A stretch of 64,000 bases of DNA. It comes from Pyrus communis (taxonomy: Eukaryota; Streptophyta; Magnoliopsida; Rosales; Rosaceae). Of the stretch, positions 10,368-22,919 are shown one piece after another. The translations under genes were made by a program, and so were the position numbers. The stretch is taken from contig NC_084818.1 in NCBI RefSeq assembly GCF_963583255.1, positions 14,386,222 through 14,450,221 on the forward strand, given 5' to 3'. Below the pieces are notes generated by a model. The model worked only from the letters and a program-made list of their open reading frames with translations. It did not search any database and was not told where the DNA came from. Within the stretch, counting starts at the first letter, position 1. Every line of letters begins with the position of its first letter.

Positions 10368-11546
10368 TGTCTGGGTTAATATTTGAATATTGGATTTGAA
10401 TGAAGAATGGCCCAAGGATGCCAAATTGAATGAGGACTTGCCCGAAGCCCAACATCGAGCCCAAAAACAAACTAAAGCCCTCTCAGCCAAGGCATAGGCC
10501 ATGTGCCTATGACTGAAGTGACAACTGACAGAGACCAGTTCACTACCAACCAAAAAACACTTTCTAATGGCATAAAGGTGTAAACACATGATGACTCACA
10601 GCCTCTAGGAGCCCTCGGCCAAGAACAAAGCTCTAACAGTGGGGCCAAATCACCTATAAAAGGAAGATGAGACAACAAAAACAAGGACACTCAAACAATC
10701 AATCAAACAACATACAAACTCCAATCTCAACCTATATTTGCATCCAAAAAAGCTAAAACCAACCTAGATTCAGTCTTTTTAGTCATAGTCTCCTTAGAAA
10801 AGCTATCTTTTGTCTAGTTTAAAAGCTCTACTACCTTCCCTAGTGTTGTAGTATCGATTCCCTCGTGTAAAACTTGTTTACCATCCATCCCTTTTAGCAT
10901 ACAATCCCTATAAACTCAAAGAAAAATGGTTGCAAGATGTTTAACCTTACCCGACAAGGTGAAATCTTGCCTAAGTCTCTTTGTTTATCCTTTAATTTAT
11001 TAGATATATCGTCTAAATGTACTTTTCAACATATATTTAGGTTATCACTAGTTATTTCCTACTTAAGAGTCTCATTTGCACCTAGATCTAGTTAACTTAA
11101 TAAACCTATTTTCATTAAGAATAATATGAAATGGAGGAAATGGTTTAAAGGGCTCTGGACTCCCTTCATTTGAACATACAAGATCATACACTAAAAGTCC
11201 TTGTTTATAAGGCAAGAAAAAGAACTTAATGCAGACTTAAGTCATCTGTGACAGTCTTTTGATAACAAGAAGTTTGAGTAACTTGGGGCACAAGTAACTA
11301 CTAAAAACACATCTATTTCAACATCTGGTATACTAAGATAACAGTGGCACGCCTAACACTTTGTTAGTTTTGATTGTGAGTCTCAAGGCTTACACCTAAG
11401 GCCCCACAAAAGCACCTTTCAAACTAACTTCAAACTCATTTTGCAGTATACCAAGTAGCAAGAGATCACCCCACGACCAACATCACCAAAAGTGTCATTC
11501 ACTCTTAGGGAGTTGTGCGAGAGGCCATCCACCTTTGCCTCGAACA
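10368..11546 (+). repeat. 5' LTR of the Tat-like element
   Basis: It begins TGTCTGGGTTAATATTTG and ends CACCTTTGCCTCGAACA, a TG...CA structure, directly after ATTAG. It matches 26059-27215 along its whole length. A TATA box (CCTATAAAAGG, TATAAAA at 10655-10661) lies about 290 bp in and is conserved in the 3' copy, marking the likely U3/R boundary. Confidence 0.92.
10655..10661 (+). promoter_or_regulatory. LTR TATA box
   Basis: TATAAAA within ATCACCTATAAAAGGAAGA. The same string occurs at the matching place in the 3' LTR (26346-26352), despite about 10% divergence elsewhere. It is the best candidate for the retroelement promoter. Confidence 0.7.
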
Positions 11547-13540
11547 TAGTTTTGGCATGCCTAGTGGAACCCATTTTCTTGTATGCCAAGAAGAAGAAGG
11601 AACGAGAGAACCTTCAGGTGGAATGCAGAGATGTTGTACAGGCCATCTTGATGTCTACCAAGGTCAAACGTGGCAGACCATCAAGAAGATTTCCCTCCCT
11701 ACGAGGACTAGCTATTCTGGAAAGCCCGACTTCATCTAAGAAGTCAGGAAGAAAGGTGACCAATAAAGACTTGCAAGCCACCATGGTGCAAGCATTGAAA
11801 AGTATGGAGAAAATTTCTCTGAAGACTAGAGGAGAAGTGAGTAGACTCTGTTCTCTTACAGAGAATCTGCAAAGAAGATTTGATCTGGAATACTCTACCC
11901 CAAAAAAGGGTTATGCTAGGGAGGTGATGAGAGAAACAAGTCCTGAGAAGGAACCAGTGATTCGCCTATTCCCTTTGCTTGAGAGAAAAAAAATAAAAAA
12001 AATAAAAAAATAAAAGATAAGAGGAAGAAGAAAGTTGAACCTGGAACCAATCAACCAGGAGTAGAAGAAATCCTAGAGGCAAATTTGCCCGATCGTTTAT
12101 TATTTCCACCATATAGTAGGGGGCAGGTCGAGCATAATGGAAATAAGTATGGGATGACTCATCAAATTGGGTAATCCAGTGAAAGGTGTGATCTTAGTTG
12201 CGGGTAAACCTCCTTCTTATAAGCCACCACTATTAGCTGATAAGGGAAGAGAGGCTAAATGGAGACAGCCTAAACCAAATAAGAAGACTTTCTTGGGCAA
12301 TGATCGTAGCCCGAAGTGGGGACCTCCTTACATTCCACACAATAATGCAGCTAATCAGCAACTTAGAAATGAGTTGGCTAAGCTAATAAGGATGATGGTC
12401 CAAAATGCCCAACCATAAGCTCGCCCGCTATTCAGGATCACCTACTAGAAACCCTACCCCGAGTATATTGATGAGCAGAACCCTTTTCCCCTCAACTTCA
12501 AAATGCCCGCATTCCCAACCTTCAGTGGGGAGGACTGTAATGTGTCATTTAGAGACCACATTTTCAAGTTTTTCAACTACTGTGTGGCATTTGAAGACAA
12601 TCCTAACTACAAGTTGAGGTTGTTTAGGATTCGTTGGTAGGCCTAGCATCTTAGTGGTCTTCTTTATTACCCCCCCTAATTCCATTACCAACTGAGGGCT
12701 AATGAAGATGGTTTTCCACGAGCAGTGTTATAGGGTAAAGCTCGAGATGACTATCAATGACCTAGTTAAGGTGAAACAATATGAGTACAAGTCCATAGAG
12801 GACTTCATGATGAGGTTTAAAAAGACAAAGATGAGGTGCCAATTCCTTATCAACCATGCCCAACTTATATCCATTGCTCAGAAGGCATTGAGACTGCCCT
12901 TGAGAAAGAAGTTTTATGATGTGCAATTCAATGAGCTACAAGAATTCGTAATTGTTGCCATGAAGTATGAGAAGTTGTTGATTGAAGAACAACAAGTGAA
13001 ACACTCGTCCAAGGTGCCTCCCTTCTACAAAAACAAAGTTGTAATTCACCAGTTGGAGTTTGAAAGTCCTGAGCTTGGAGAAAGTGAAAACAATGGAGAA
13101 GAGGGAATAGAGATGTGTGCGGCCAAGATGACCACTCCTTTTAAACTGTTAATGGTGAAGGGGTTGGTCCAGCTAGTGAAAGATCAAAAAGTAGTGATGA
13201 ATGATGGAGGATTTATGCCCATGAAGCCTCCAAATTACCAGGCTTATTCTTTCAATTTGACTAAGGCGTAAGAGATTTATGAAGAATTGGTGTGGGCAAG
13301 AATCATTGTGCCCGACAACACTAAAAAAATGCCTAAGCCTGAAGAGTTGAGAGGAAATAAGTACTGCAAGCTGCATTACACTTTTAATCACTCTATCACC
13401 AACTGTGTACAATTCAGGGACTGGATCCAGGACTTGATAGTTAAGGGAAAACTATTGCTAGAGAAACCTCAGGCAAATATGATGATAGATACAAATCTTT
13501 TCCCAGAAGCCCCAATAAACATGATTAACCTGAACTAGGT
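11547..13540 (+). pseudogene. Degenerate gag of the Tat-like element
   Basis: Coding fragments in shifting frames read as a gag polyprotein. There is a basic and coiled N-terminal part (11580-12010). Next comes a conserved start of the capsid region near 12440-12640 (NPFPLNFKMPAFPTFSG, then SFRDHIFKFFNYC). A retrotransposon-gag helical region follows (12702-13270). A zinc-knuckle-like motif at about 13363-13413, YCKLHYTFNHSITNC, has Cys-His-His-Cys spacing. At least five in-frame stops and several frame changes break it. The product would package element RNA. No intact frame longer than 189 codons remains. Confidence 0.75.
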
Positions 13541-15240
13541 AAAGAAAGGGAAGACAAAGGTTACCTGGGAAGCTAGAGGAGAAAAAAAAAAGGTTATCAG
13601 GCCTACACAAGGAGTTAAAGGTTTGCCTGACAAACCACAGACAATTGTGGTTAAGGGAGTAGTGTTGTGTAGCAAGTGTCAGTGTGAGTGTGAGCTCGAG
13701 GTGCCAGCATCAGGAGCAATCATTGAGCAATAATTAATCAAAAGAAGAGAGAAAAAAGAACATGATGCTTGCAGAGGTGTTGTGTGGGCAACAAAAAAGG
13801 AAACTTCCAAGAATGTATTCCAGAGGTTGGGTAGAAACTTTGAACCTAAAGGCTTGTCTAAGGTATTCATAAATTATGACGTCTCTAAAGAAGCTGAGGA
13901 TAAAGAAGCCAAGATGCCAAAGTGGGTAGAAGTGAGGCAACCCCAGCCAAGTTATCATGGCAGTTCAAGGCAGGGATGGAGAGAAAAGTCCAGGAACTTA
14001 ATTCCTCCAGTTACTAAGAAGGATTTAGCGCGACTAGTCGTAAATGGTACATAGTTGGGAAGTATAGCAAGCCTATTAGAGAAATGGGAGCATCTATGAT
14101 CAAAAGGGTTCAAAGGCAGTATACAGCCCACATGAAGTCATTAAAGATCCCTACCATTTCAAAAGCCTTTGGAAATGTCAAGTTTGAAAAAGCTACGCAA
14201 GGAAGGTAACTTTAATGGAAGAGTAAGAATGAGATAGAGAGGATGGAGGGATAATGAGATTATGTACCTTAGAATCCCCATACAGGAAAATACAGAGTGT
14301 TGAGAAGAGCTTAGGAAAATGTAGTAATGATGCCTACACCAGGTTGGAGGCCAGAACCTCTGTGTTTTGGGACCATCTCCCTTGAGAGGGGGATACCCCC
14401 ACCTCTACTGGAAGATATACCTTATCAAATGCTAAGACAATTACTCCATTTTGACATAACAGTAGAAGAAAAGGTGCTCGAGTTAATGTTGCTCGAACAT
14501 GCACAGACATGGATAGATGAATTTGTAGGTCAAATTGGAGGAAAGAAGGAAGATTTATCTAGATCTAGCAACTTCCACGTAAACATGACTTATGTGTTAT
14601 CTGCCATGTTTTGCCCTGAACCTAATTAACCTTCCATGATGGAGGGTGATTACTTGGCAACAGAACTAATGATGGCATTTGTTAGTGTTGAAGAAGCTGG
14701 GAAAGGAGAAACAGGCATGACAGGTTTGCCCAAACCAACAAGGAAGTGATTGATGGTGGTGTTGCGGTCAATGTTCTTCCATTTAAACAAATGAAGAGAT
14801 TGGGTAGAATTGAAAGAAATCTCATTCCTACTTATCTGATAGTTTCCAGTTTCTCTGGGGCCATTACCAGAACACATGGAATACTGCCCTTAGAGGTGGA
14901 CTTGGGTCCAAGCAAATTATGTTAACTTTCTTCGTGGTGGATCGTAGCTCTACTTATGGAGCTTTTCTTGGTAGGGATTGGATTCACCAAAGTCTGTCTG
15001 TGCCATCCACTTTGCATTAGCAAGTCGCATTTTACCATGAGGCCAAGCCCAAAGAACCAAGATTTTGGGAGATAGTAGAGGCTGAGTCACGCCATTTCTC
15101 CCCACAGCTAATGTGGCAAAGGCAAGCTTCTATAACCCCCAATATTGGGATTTTACAGTGTCTAGGAGCTAATGAGAACTGCCGCTCAACCAAGGTGACG
15201 GCCCAAAGCTTCTAAAGCAAGGATTGTTTCTCACTAAGGA
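13541..15240 (+). pseudogene. Degenerate gag-pol linker and aspartic protease
   Basis: The segment from 13782 to 14630 still reads as long fragments typical of the region between gag and protease in these elements, for example GWRPEPLCFGTISLERG at 14342. The protease core is near 14745-14890: VIDGGVAVNVLP followed by FKQMKRLG. The family active site is Asp-Ser/Thr-Gly, whereas here it reads Asp-Gly-Gly. This is seen in some Tat relatives, so it may not be a mutation. The frame shifts soon after. It is non-functional as it stands. Confidence 0.6.
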
Positions 15241-15525
15241 TGAATAGGACAAAATTCATATTGTCCCAGACCACCAACACCAATGATGTCAGAACAAATA
15301 AGGAAGGACCAAGTAGTTGCAGTTAAGTCTTTAATCAAAAGACTGTTGGTATATAGAAGAGAGAGAATAGAAGTGAGAGATAGTTTAGCCAAAGAAGAGG
15401 CAGAGTAGGAAAAGGAGGCTTCAAGCACTCAGAACAGAGAAGAAGAGGAATTTTTTTTTTTTTTGGAGAAGAGGTGGAAGCAGCCATATACATGGCTAAG
15501 TGTATACATGACTTGGATTGGGTAG

Positions 15526-16479
15526 ATGATGTGCCCAAGGGTCCAAAGTCAGTTGAATTTTTTGTGCACTGAGCTTGATAAGCCAGCACCAAAGGTACAA
15601 GACACCTTAGAAACCTTTAATTTGGGAATTAAGGAGGATCCAAGGCCCATACAACTCAGTGGCTTGTTGGAAGTTGGGAGTCGGGCAAAGATAGTGAGCC
15701 TTTTACATGAATTTAAAGATTGTTTTGCTTGACATTACACTGAGATGCCAGGTTTAGATTCCGCCTTAGTAGAACACAAAATGCCTATTAAGGAGGGATA
15801 TAAACTTGTGAAGCAAGCTCCCAAAAGAATGTCAAAGGAGATTGAAGAAAAGGTCAAAGAAGAAATTGAGAAGCTGGTAAAGGCTGGATTTATTAAGCCT
15901 GCCAAGTATGTTGAGTGGTTGGCCAACATTGTACCCGTATTAAAAGCTGTAACTAATGCAGTTTGATGTTGTGTTGACTATAGAAACATTAATGGAGCCA
16001 TGCCTAAAGATGAATATCCCATGCCAATGGCTAACCTATCCATATATGCAGTTGCAAAACACAAAGTTCTATTTTTATGGATGGGAATGCCAATTATAAT
16101 CAGATAAAAATGGCTAAAGAAGATATACATAAAACAGCCTTTAGGTGCCTAGGACATATAGGAGCATATGAATATGTAGTCATGTCATTTAGACTAAAAA
16201 AATGCTGGTGCAACTTATCAAAGAGCAATGAATGCCATTTTTCATGACTTAATCGGCCATAGTGTGGAGGTGTACATTGATGACATTGTGGTGAAATCCA
16301 AAACTAAAGAGCAACACTTAGAAGACCTCAAACAAGCCTTAACCATAATGAGAACCTATAAATTTAAATTGAATCCCAAGAAATGTGCTTTCAGATCGGG
16401 CAACTTTTTGGGATTCCTTGTTCATCAAAGAAGGGTTGAGGTAGACAAAAATAAAGCTCGAGCAATAATAGAGTCATGA
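15526..16479 (+). pseudogene. Degenerate reverse transcriptase domain
   Basis: The RT N-terminal region reads KIVSLLHEFKDCFA, a stop where Trp is expected, then HYTEMPGL and EEIEKLVKAGFIKP. The catalytic core is at 16228-16479: AMNAIFHDLIGHSVEVYIDDIVVKS contains the YIDD box. It is followed by LNPKKCAFRSGNFLGF. Stops at 15730 and 15964 and frame changes near 16050 and 16200 inactivate it. Two stops sit where Trp or Arg is expected, consistent with G-to-A transitions. Confidence 0.85.
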
Positions 16480-17177
16480 TCCCCTACCAACAAAGTGCAT
16501 TTGCAAAACCTTTTGGAAAAAATCAACTTCTTAAGGAGATTTATTGCTAACTTGGTGGGCAAGATTCAGCCGTTGACTCCTCTACTAAGGTTGAAAAACC
16601 AAGAAGATTTCAGGTAAAGCCCACAACACCAGGAAGCCTTTGATAAAGTAAAGGCTTACTTGGCCTCTCCACCAGTACTCATGCCACCTCAAAGAAGAAA
16701 ACCTTTAAAGCTTTATATTTCTACCTTTGAAAGTCAATAGGAAGCTTGTTGGCCCAAAACAACAAAGGAAGGAATGAGCAAGCAGTATAGTACCTTAGTA
16801 GGATCCTTATTGAGGTGGAGACAAGATATTCCCCAATTGAGAAGTTATGTTTGGCATTATATTTCACAGCCTGCAAGTTGAGGCATTACGTATTGCCTTA
16901 TCACATCCATATTATTGCCAAGACCAATGTTGTCAAGTATATGCTGTCAAAGCCAATGCTAACTGGAAAAATTGGAAAATGGATTATAGCACTATCAAAA
17001 TTCAGTTTTCAATATGTGCCTCAAAAAGCAATAAAGGGGCAAGCAATTGCAGACTTCTTGGCCAAGCACCAAGAATCACAGGATGAGCTTATCAATGTCC
17101 TAGGAACTCTAGAAGTGGCCAATCTCTGGATCCCACCAAGCAAAGCCCCATCGGGCAAAGATGAATGGATTCAGTAA
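16480..17177 (+). pseudogene. Degenerate connection and retroviral-type RNase H domain
   Basis: Reads HQEAFDKVKAYLASPPVL and PPQRRKPLKLYIS (about 16620-16720). After frame breaks it continues YSPIEKLCLALYFTACKLRHY and QAIADFLAKH at 16830-17080. This is the order seen in RT-RNase H modules of Ty3/gypsy elements. Frame changes occur near 16740 and 16815. Confidence 0.7.
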
Positions 17178-17700
17178 GAGATAAAAAGGATAACCAGCCT
17201 TTGGATCACTCCTTGGATTGTCAGTATTGATCCCGATGGTGTTCAATATTGTTATTCATTCCTTCTAGATTATCAAGATACTACCAACAATCAGGCAGAG
17301 TATGAGGCACTGATAATTGGCTTAGAAATCTTGATAGAGTTGAGGGCAACTGAAGTTGAGGTGTTTGGTGATTTAGAATTGGTGATCAATCAGCTAAATA
17401 GAGACTATAAGTGCAGACACATCATCATGGCAGGTTATTACTTGGCAGTGACTTAGCTACTGGGTTATTGGGGCACTAAGATTTCAGTCAGTCATATTCC
17501 CAGATAATCAAATTCAATTGCCAATGAGATGGCACAATTAGCTTCTGGAGCACCAATCCAAGAAAGAAGGTTCGAGATAGATGTGGAAGTACAAAGGAGA
17601 AATCTCCATTTTATCTTTGAGAGAGAGTTCAGCCTAGATGTAATGACCAAAGAGCTTGAGATAGAAGATTAGAGAACACCCATCATCTAATACCTGAATG
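17178..17700 (+). pseudogene. Second (archaeal-type) RNase H domain
   Basis: The frame after the stop at 17175 reads SFLLDYQDTTNNQAEYEALI, then GLEILIELRATEVEVFGD and ELVINQLN. The TNNQAEYEAL block with its acidic residue and the FGD block are the signatures of the additional RNase H found only in the Tat lineage. This domain is the main reason for the lineage call. A stop at 17455-17457 interrupts it. Confidence 0.75.
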
Positions 17701-17786
17701 ATCCTTCTTTTCCCACAAGTAAGAAAAATCGACAATAATTAACTAAGTTTGTATGTGGGATAAAACTCTATTAAGGAAGACCCCAG

Positions 17787-18720
17787 ATGGACTTTTTGTT
17801 GAAGTACTTAGGCCAAGAAAAATCGATGAGATTGATGGTTGAAGTACATGAAGGAATTTGTGGAGCATATCAAGCTAGAACCAAAATGAGGTGGTTACTG
17901 AGAAGATATGGTTATTTCTGGCTCGAGATGGAAAAGGATTGCAAGGCTTATGCTCGAGGGTGTGAAAAATGTCAAAGATATGGACCCCTCCAACATGTGC
18001 CCTCAATACCCTTAAATCTTGTGGTGAAGCCTTGGCCTTTCCGAGGATAGGCAATGGACTTCATCGAGCAAATTTACCCAGCTTCTAGCAAGAGGCACAC
18101 TTTCATAATTGTGGCAACAGACTATTTTACCAAATGGGTAGAGGCTTCAGCTGTAAGACTATCACTTCAATTGCTGTCAAGAAGTTCATTAGGACCAAGA
18201 TCTTACACAGATATAGGGTGCTTTAGACAATTGTTACAGACCGCGAGCCATCTTTTATCTTGAAAGAAGTAGAGGAATTTGCAAACAAGTTCAAGGTAAA
18301 GATGATCCAGTCTAGTCCTTATTACCCCCAATCAAATGGTCAAGTAGAGGCCAGCAATAAGATCTTGGTAAATGATATTAAGAGAATGGTGCCAGATAGT
18401 CTAGAGAAATGGCATGAAAAGTTAGGAGACACTCTTTGGGCTTATAGAACCTCGAAGTAGGCAGGAACTAGAACTACTCCTTATGCTTTAACCTTCAGGC
18501 ATGATACTGTGCTTCCTATGGAAATCAATGTTAGTTCTATCAGACTCCAAAGACAGTTTGGTCTACACAGTGAGGAATACCTTCAAGCTATGTGTCAAAG
18601 AGTTGAAGATTTAGATGTAGCCCGAATCGAAGCCTTGAACAAAATCCAAGAAGGGAAGAGAGCTATTGCACAAGCCTATAACAAGAAAGTGAAGTTGAAA
18701 ACCTTCAAGGAATGAGAGTT
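17787..18720 (+). pseudogene. Degenerate integrase
   Basis: The zinc-binding region reads EVHEGICGAYQARTKM, then CEKCQRYG at 17838-17985. The second zinc-binding His is Tyr here (CAT-to-TAT type change). The catalytic core has the Asp of IIVATDYFTKWVEA (18108-18149), a second Asp in VTDREPSF and the Glu in YYPQSNGQVEASNK (18321-18362). So the D,D,E residues are visible, though in different frames. A stop stands at 18048-18050 where Trp is usual, and another at 18458-18460. C-terminal sequence continues to about 18945 with more stops. Confidence 0.8.
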
Positions 18721-19149
18721 AGTATGGAAGGCAATTCTGCCCTTGGGAGCTTAACTTAGAGGTTTTGGGAAATGGAGTCCTACTTAGGAATGATCTTTCT
18801 GTATCAACAAAGTGTTGGAAAAATGGGGTTACTACTTGGCAGATTTAGAAGGAACCTTGCAAATGCATCCAGTCAATGCTAAGTTTTTGAAGAAATATCA
18901 CCTAACCTTGTGGGGTGTAAGAGATTGTTATATTGAGGAAGTATAAGCATTTTAAGAAAGTCAAAGTTAGTTCCTGGATTTACCATAGTTAAAGATTCAA
19001 AGAACAAAAAAGACAAGTTGATAGGAAGAAGGAAGTCATTTCATTTCAACAAGAGAAGGAAGATTACAAAAACTTTAGCTCAACAGTTTTACACTTTGGC
19101 CAAGGCAGATATTCTAGAGTAATTTGTTTGTATAATAGTGAAAATCCTA

Positions 19150-21666
19150 CCAGGTTCTTATAGATACATGTTGTTGTTGGCTAGTTGGGCTTCAGAGTCT
19201 TCAACCTCCTGGTTCACCTTCTTCACTTCTTCTATTTTCTTGTAAAGTTGACTTGCCAGGGTCATCTTTTCAGCTTTTAAAGTGGAAAGTTGCTCCTCCA
19301 ACCTTTAAATCTCAAACTCTACCACCATGATCCTATCTTCCATGGTTGATCTCTTCTCTACCAGCTGTTGAAGTGTGTCTGAAGTCTGAGTGTGTTTTTC
19401 TTTATAACACTTCATTCTGTTGAATGCCCACTCTACCCACTGATGTTGATCCCTCAGCGCCCTTAAATTCTCAAAGAAATTAAGAAAAGACTCGTATTGA
19501 GCCTTGTAGAGCTCAGTCAAAGCCTTCTCAACATTATGGAGAGCCTTAAAGCTAAAGGAAGATGTGAAATCTCTCCTCATCCATTCCCTGAAGACTTGGC
19601 GCACATCTTGAAAAAGCTGAGGCTCAGAATGACGGCTTAGAGATCATAGCCTTGTCCTAATTTGCCTGAACTCTTTGACAAGCTCAGGCAAAGAAGTTGT
19701 TGGAGGGATAGATGCAAGAGGTGGTAAGGGCATCACTCCAGCTCATCCAAAGGCAGAGGCAGTAGAAGCAACTTTAGTTGGAAGAAGGGGAAGGGACCCA
19801 GAAATAAGAATGATAGCAGCAGTGTTCTTCTTCTTTGTCCGAGGAATAGAGATCCCCGTAATACCAGAAGCCAAGGAAGGCCTAGGAAAAGCTAATTTAC
19901 GCACTAAGGGCGGAGGAGATTGGCCCGAGCCCTCGCCAAAACCCTATTGCAATCTAAGGAAAAATGGATTAGGAAGATAGTCTACAAACGAAATTAAAAG
20001 AAAGAAAAGGAAAAAAGTAGAGTTCACATACTTGGGTTAAGCTTTGAGCCTTGGAAGAATGAGGGGGAGTTGTTGTTGCCTTTGACGGTTAAAGAGGATC
20101 AGCCTCGCTTGCTGAATGAGGAGAAGTGTTGCCCGAGTCCATACCAGAAACCTGAAACACCAAGAGAAAAGACAAGTGTTAACAAGCTAACTTGTGCAAT
20201 GAAGAAAATAGAAGTAGAAATACTTGTATACCTGAGCGAGACCCTAAACAGAATAAGGAGGCACCTCTGTGATGGCAGTGGCCTTAGGAGAAACCGGGGG
20301 ATTTGCCCAAGAAACAATTTAGGGAGCCCTCGGGCTAGTCACTTCTGAGACCACTAGGATCTTGGGGACTATTGGCTCCCCAAAAGTGGTTGGTGGTGGT
20401 TGATAGGCCTCATGCATTAGAGAGGACTAGAAAAACAAAAACAAAAATAAAAATAAAGTATGAATATCATATTAGAAGAACTTCAAAAAGGAATTCATGA
20501 AAATTTGATGGGAAAGATACTTACTGAAGTGCTATTGTCCTCCACATAATGTAGCATCTCCCCAGTTCTTAGATTGAACCGAGAAGTTAAAGTCACCATA
20601 AGCGTTGGAGAAAAAGTTGTATGAGTGGAAATAGAGCTCTGCTCGAGTGAAGATGCAAGTTCTCCAACCTTGGCTTATGAAGGAATGGAAATTGGTCATT
20701 AACTTCAAAATTTGTAAAGTCACAAGCCTTATCTAAGAAAGAAAATAAGTATACCTTTGAAGGTTTAGCCTGAGAAGGGGAAACATACACCATTCGGGCC
20801 GGAAAAGAAGAAGCTTCGAGCTAAGAAATCCCTTCTTACCTGGTGTCGTGTTTCAAGCAATCAAGCAAAGGATTAATACAATAGTTAAATAAGGAAAAAC
20901 TTCAAAAAGGCGACTTAGTGCTCAAAAGAATAGAGGCCATACCTTCAGCTCCTTAAGGATAGTGTCAAGAAGCCCCTTGTCCCTTTGGTGCATTTTTGCA
21001 TCGAATGGTTCCTCTCTTACAACAAGAGTAGGTCTTTTGGTTGCTGAAGGCCTTAGTTAAAAGAAAGAATGAGGTATTAGCTCATGCCCCCAAGGAAACT
21101 GAAACTACAACTAAGAAAATAAGATTACTTACTAGAAGACTTATGTTTTTTCCTGTCTGCTTCGACTAAAGGGGCAGGGAAGGATCTGGAAGGTTTTGAA
21201 GCTTTGGAGGTTTGAGCCCTAGTCCTCTTCCTTGTTGGAGTTGCTCGCAGAACAGCCAAGGCTAGTCGAGGCTCGAGCTATTTTTCAGGCTCGGACTTTG
21301 AAGTTTCCACCACAGATGCCCTTACCCGCCGAGGTGCCCAAGTCCACTTCAGGCCCGGCTTCATCCTCAGAGTCCCCAAATAGCTTAGAGACATCCCCAG
21401 CCTCTCCAACAGTGTGACTGGACCCAACTTCTTGTCTAGCAGCCTCATGAACGACCAAGGCATCTGCAGCCTCTTCATTCAACCCGACGTCCGCTTCTCC
21501 AGTGTTGCCTTGGGCTGCAAGTTCAAAATAACCAAGAATGATAATGGATGACAGATTATAAAAGCATCATAAAGTTCAAGTTAAGGCAATGGAAGATACC
21601 TATTAGAAGAAGTTGGTTCTTCTGGTGGATCATCTTCTTCCAACTCTTGAGCTCATTTGGCTTAGG
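19150..21666 (-). pseudogene. 3' part of the antisense gene: intron-bearing, coiled-coil C-terminus
   Basis: On the minus strand, 19305-19604 reads as a coiled-coil segment (LHNVEKALTELYKAQYESFL, then NLRALRDQHQWVEWAFNRMK). After one stop it continues RLEEQLSTLKAEKMTLASQL to about 19165. Farther upstream are low-complexity Ser/Ala/Glu-rich coding fragments (21285-21482). Convincing minus-strand introns interrupt them. One is 20427-20524: donor TTCA/gtaagt and a T-rich tract ending tttttctag. Another is 20152-20231: CTCAG/gtatac ... tgtttcag. A third probable one lies between about 21054 and 21135. The pattern is that of a spliced gene running opposite to the retroelement. Function unknown; probably the C-terminal half of the PMD-like gene at 24220-25746. 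Confidence 0.5.
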
Positions 21667-21903
21667 ATAGGTGATAGGAGCATATTCATGCGACTTAAAT
21701 GGCTTGTTCTCGTGCATTTACGTTATGTTTCTTTAGTTATTTTAGTCCTTTATGCTTCTTTTGTGTGTTTTCAGGTTCTAAGGGCAAAGTATGCAAAAGG
21801 ATGCCTTTTGGAGCCTTTTGGAGCAAATTAGAGATTGGAATGGATATCATATGCTTGGAGCCAAGAGGATGGACGAAATTGAAGGATTCCTCCTCCATTG
21901 CAG

Positions 21904-22446
21904 CCACATGCACATTCAATCATTCACACCAAAACCTTGCACATGCTTTCCCATTTCATTATTCATTCACCTTGCAGCCACTCCACATGCATTTCTAGCT
22001 TTTCCTTTGCATTCCCCCTTTAATCAACACATGCATCCACTCACCAAGAAATCATTCATTCCACATGCACCCAAAACACCACCAGAAATCATCATTGTCG
22101 TGGGTACCTATCCCATTTCAGATTGTCATTCCACTTCATTGCACATGCATCTTCATAATTCAACACATGCATTCATTATTTATTTACTTTGCATCCTTTA
22201 ATTTAATCACATGCACATTCAAACAAACACAATCATTCCAGCCATACCTTGCATTTTCAGATTGTTCCTCCATCATTGCACCACAATGCAGCCACATGCA
22301 CTTGTTCCTCTAACATTTCAGCCACTTGCACTCCCATTCTCTCCCAAAACCGTGCACATGCCTTCTCCTTGCATTTCCAGCCATTCCACATGCTATTTCA
22401 GCCACATGCACTCATAATCATTCAACCAACATGTGCACATGCAACC
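21904..22446. repeat. Cluster of ACATGC motifs
   Basis: About thirteen copies of ACATGC, mostly as CCACATGCA or GCACATGC, are scattered every 30-60 bases in a C/A/T-rich, G-poor stretch. CATGCA is also the core of the RY element bound by plant B3 factors. The array lies just upstream of the TATA-like box of the nested LTR. Confidence 0.8.
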
Positions 22447-22735
22447 TAGCTGTCATGTTCCCCCCATTTCACCTATAAATACTCATTCATTCACACTCAT
22501 TCATACACAATTCATTTTCACAACAGAAATTGGTCCCTTGGGGCCGTGCCCTTCACAAAGTCCATCCATTCCATTCAAACACTCATCCATTGCAGAAATG
22601 TAGACATCAAACCACCATTGTGCCGTGCCTTCCCCTACAAATCCAAACACCATCCTTCCATTCCTTCACCACTACCCAAACCATTCACACCATCAAACTA
22701 TCCCTAGACCTTGTGCTACAACGAAGAGGAAGATA

Positions 22736-22919
22736 AGAGTGCCTAAACGTTCATACAATTCAAGTTTGAGTTGTTGGAATGTTTAGGTGTTTCTTTGATT
22801 TCTATGTTTAATTTCAATACTCTATGTTTTGTACGAATGAGGCATGGAAGAGAAGAGTGCCTAAACGTTCATACAATTCAAGTTTGAGTTGTTGGAATGT
22901 TTAGGTGTTTCTTTGATTC
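22736..22919 (+). repeat. Direct repeat, about 65 bp, period 118
   Basis: The segment starting AGAGTGCCTAAACGTTC recurs at 22736 and 22854, near-identical over about 65 bases through TGTTTAGGTGTTTCTTTGAT. The two copies are separated by about 50 bases of T-rich sequence. It lies downstream of the TATA-like box in the nested LTR. Confidence 0.85.

Noticed and set aside
19675..20348. + strand open frames after integrase
   Set aside because: Minus-strand introns and peptide fragments explain this region better. The + frames have no similarity to gag-pol.
21791..22736. Several + strand open frames (60-136 codons) in the nested element
   Set aside because: The region is G-poor and so lacks stop codons. 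The peptides are repeats of Pro/His/Thr/Cys from the ACATGC array.
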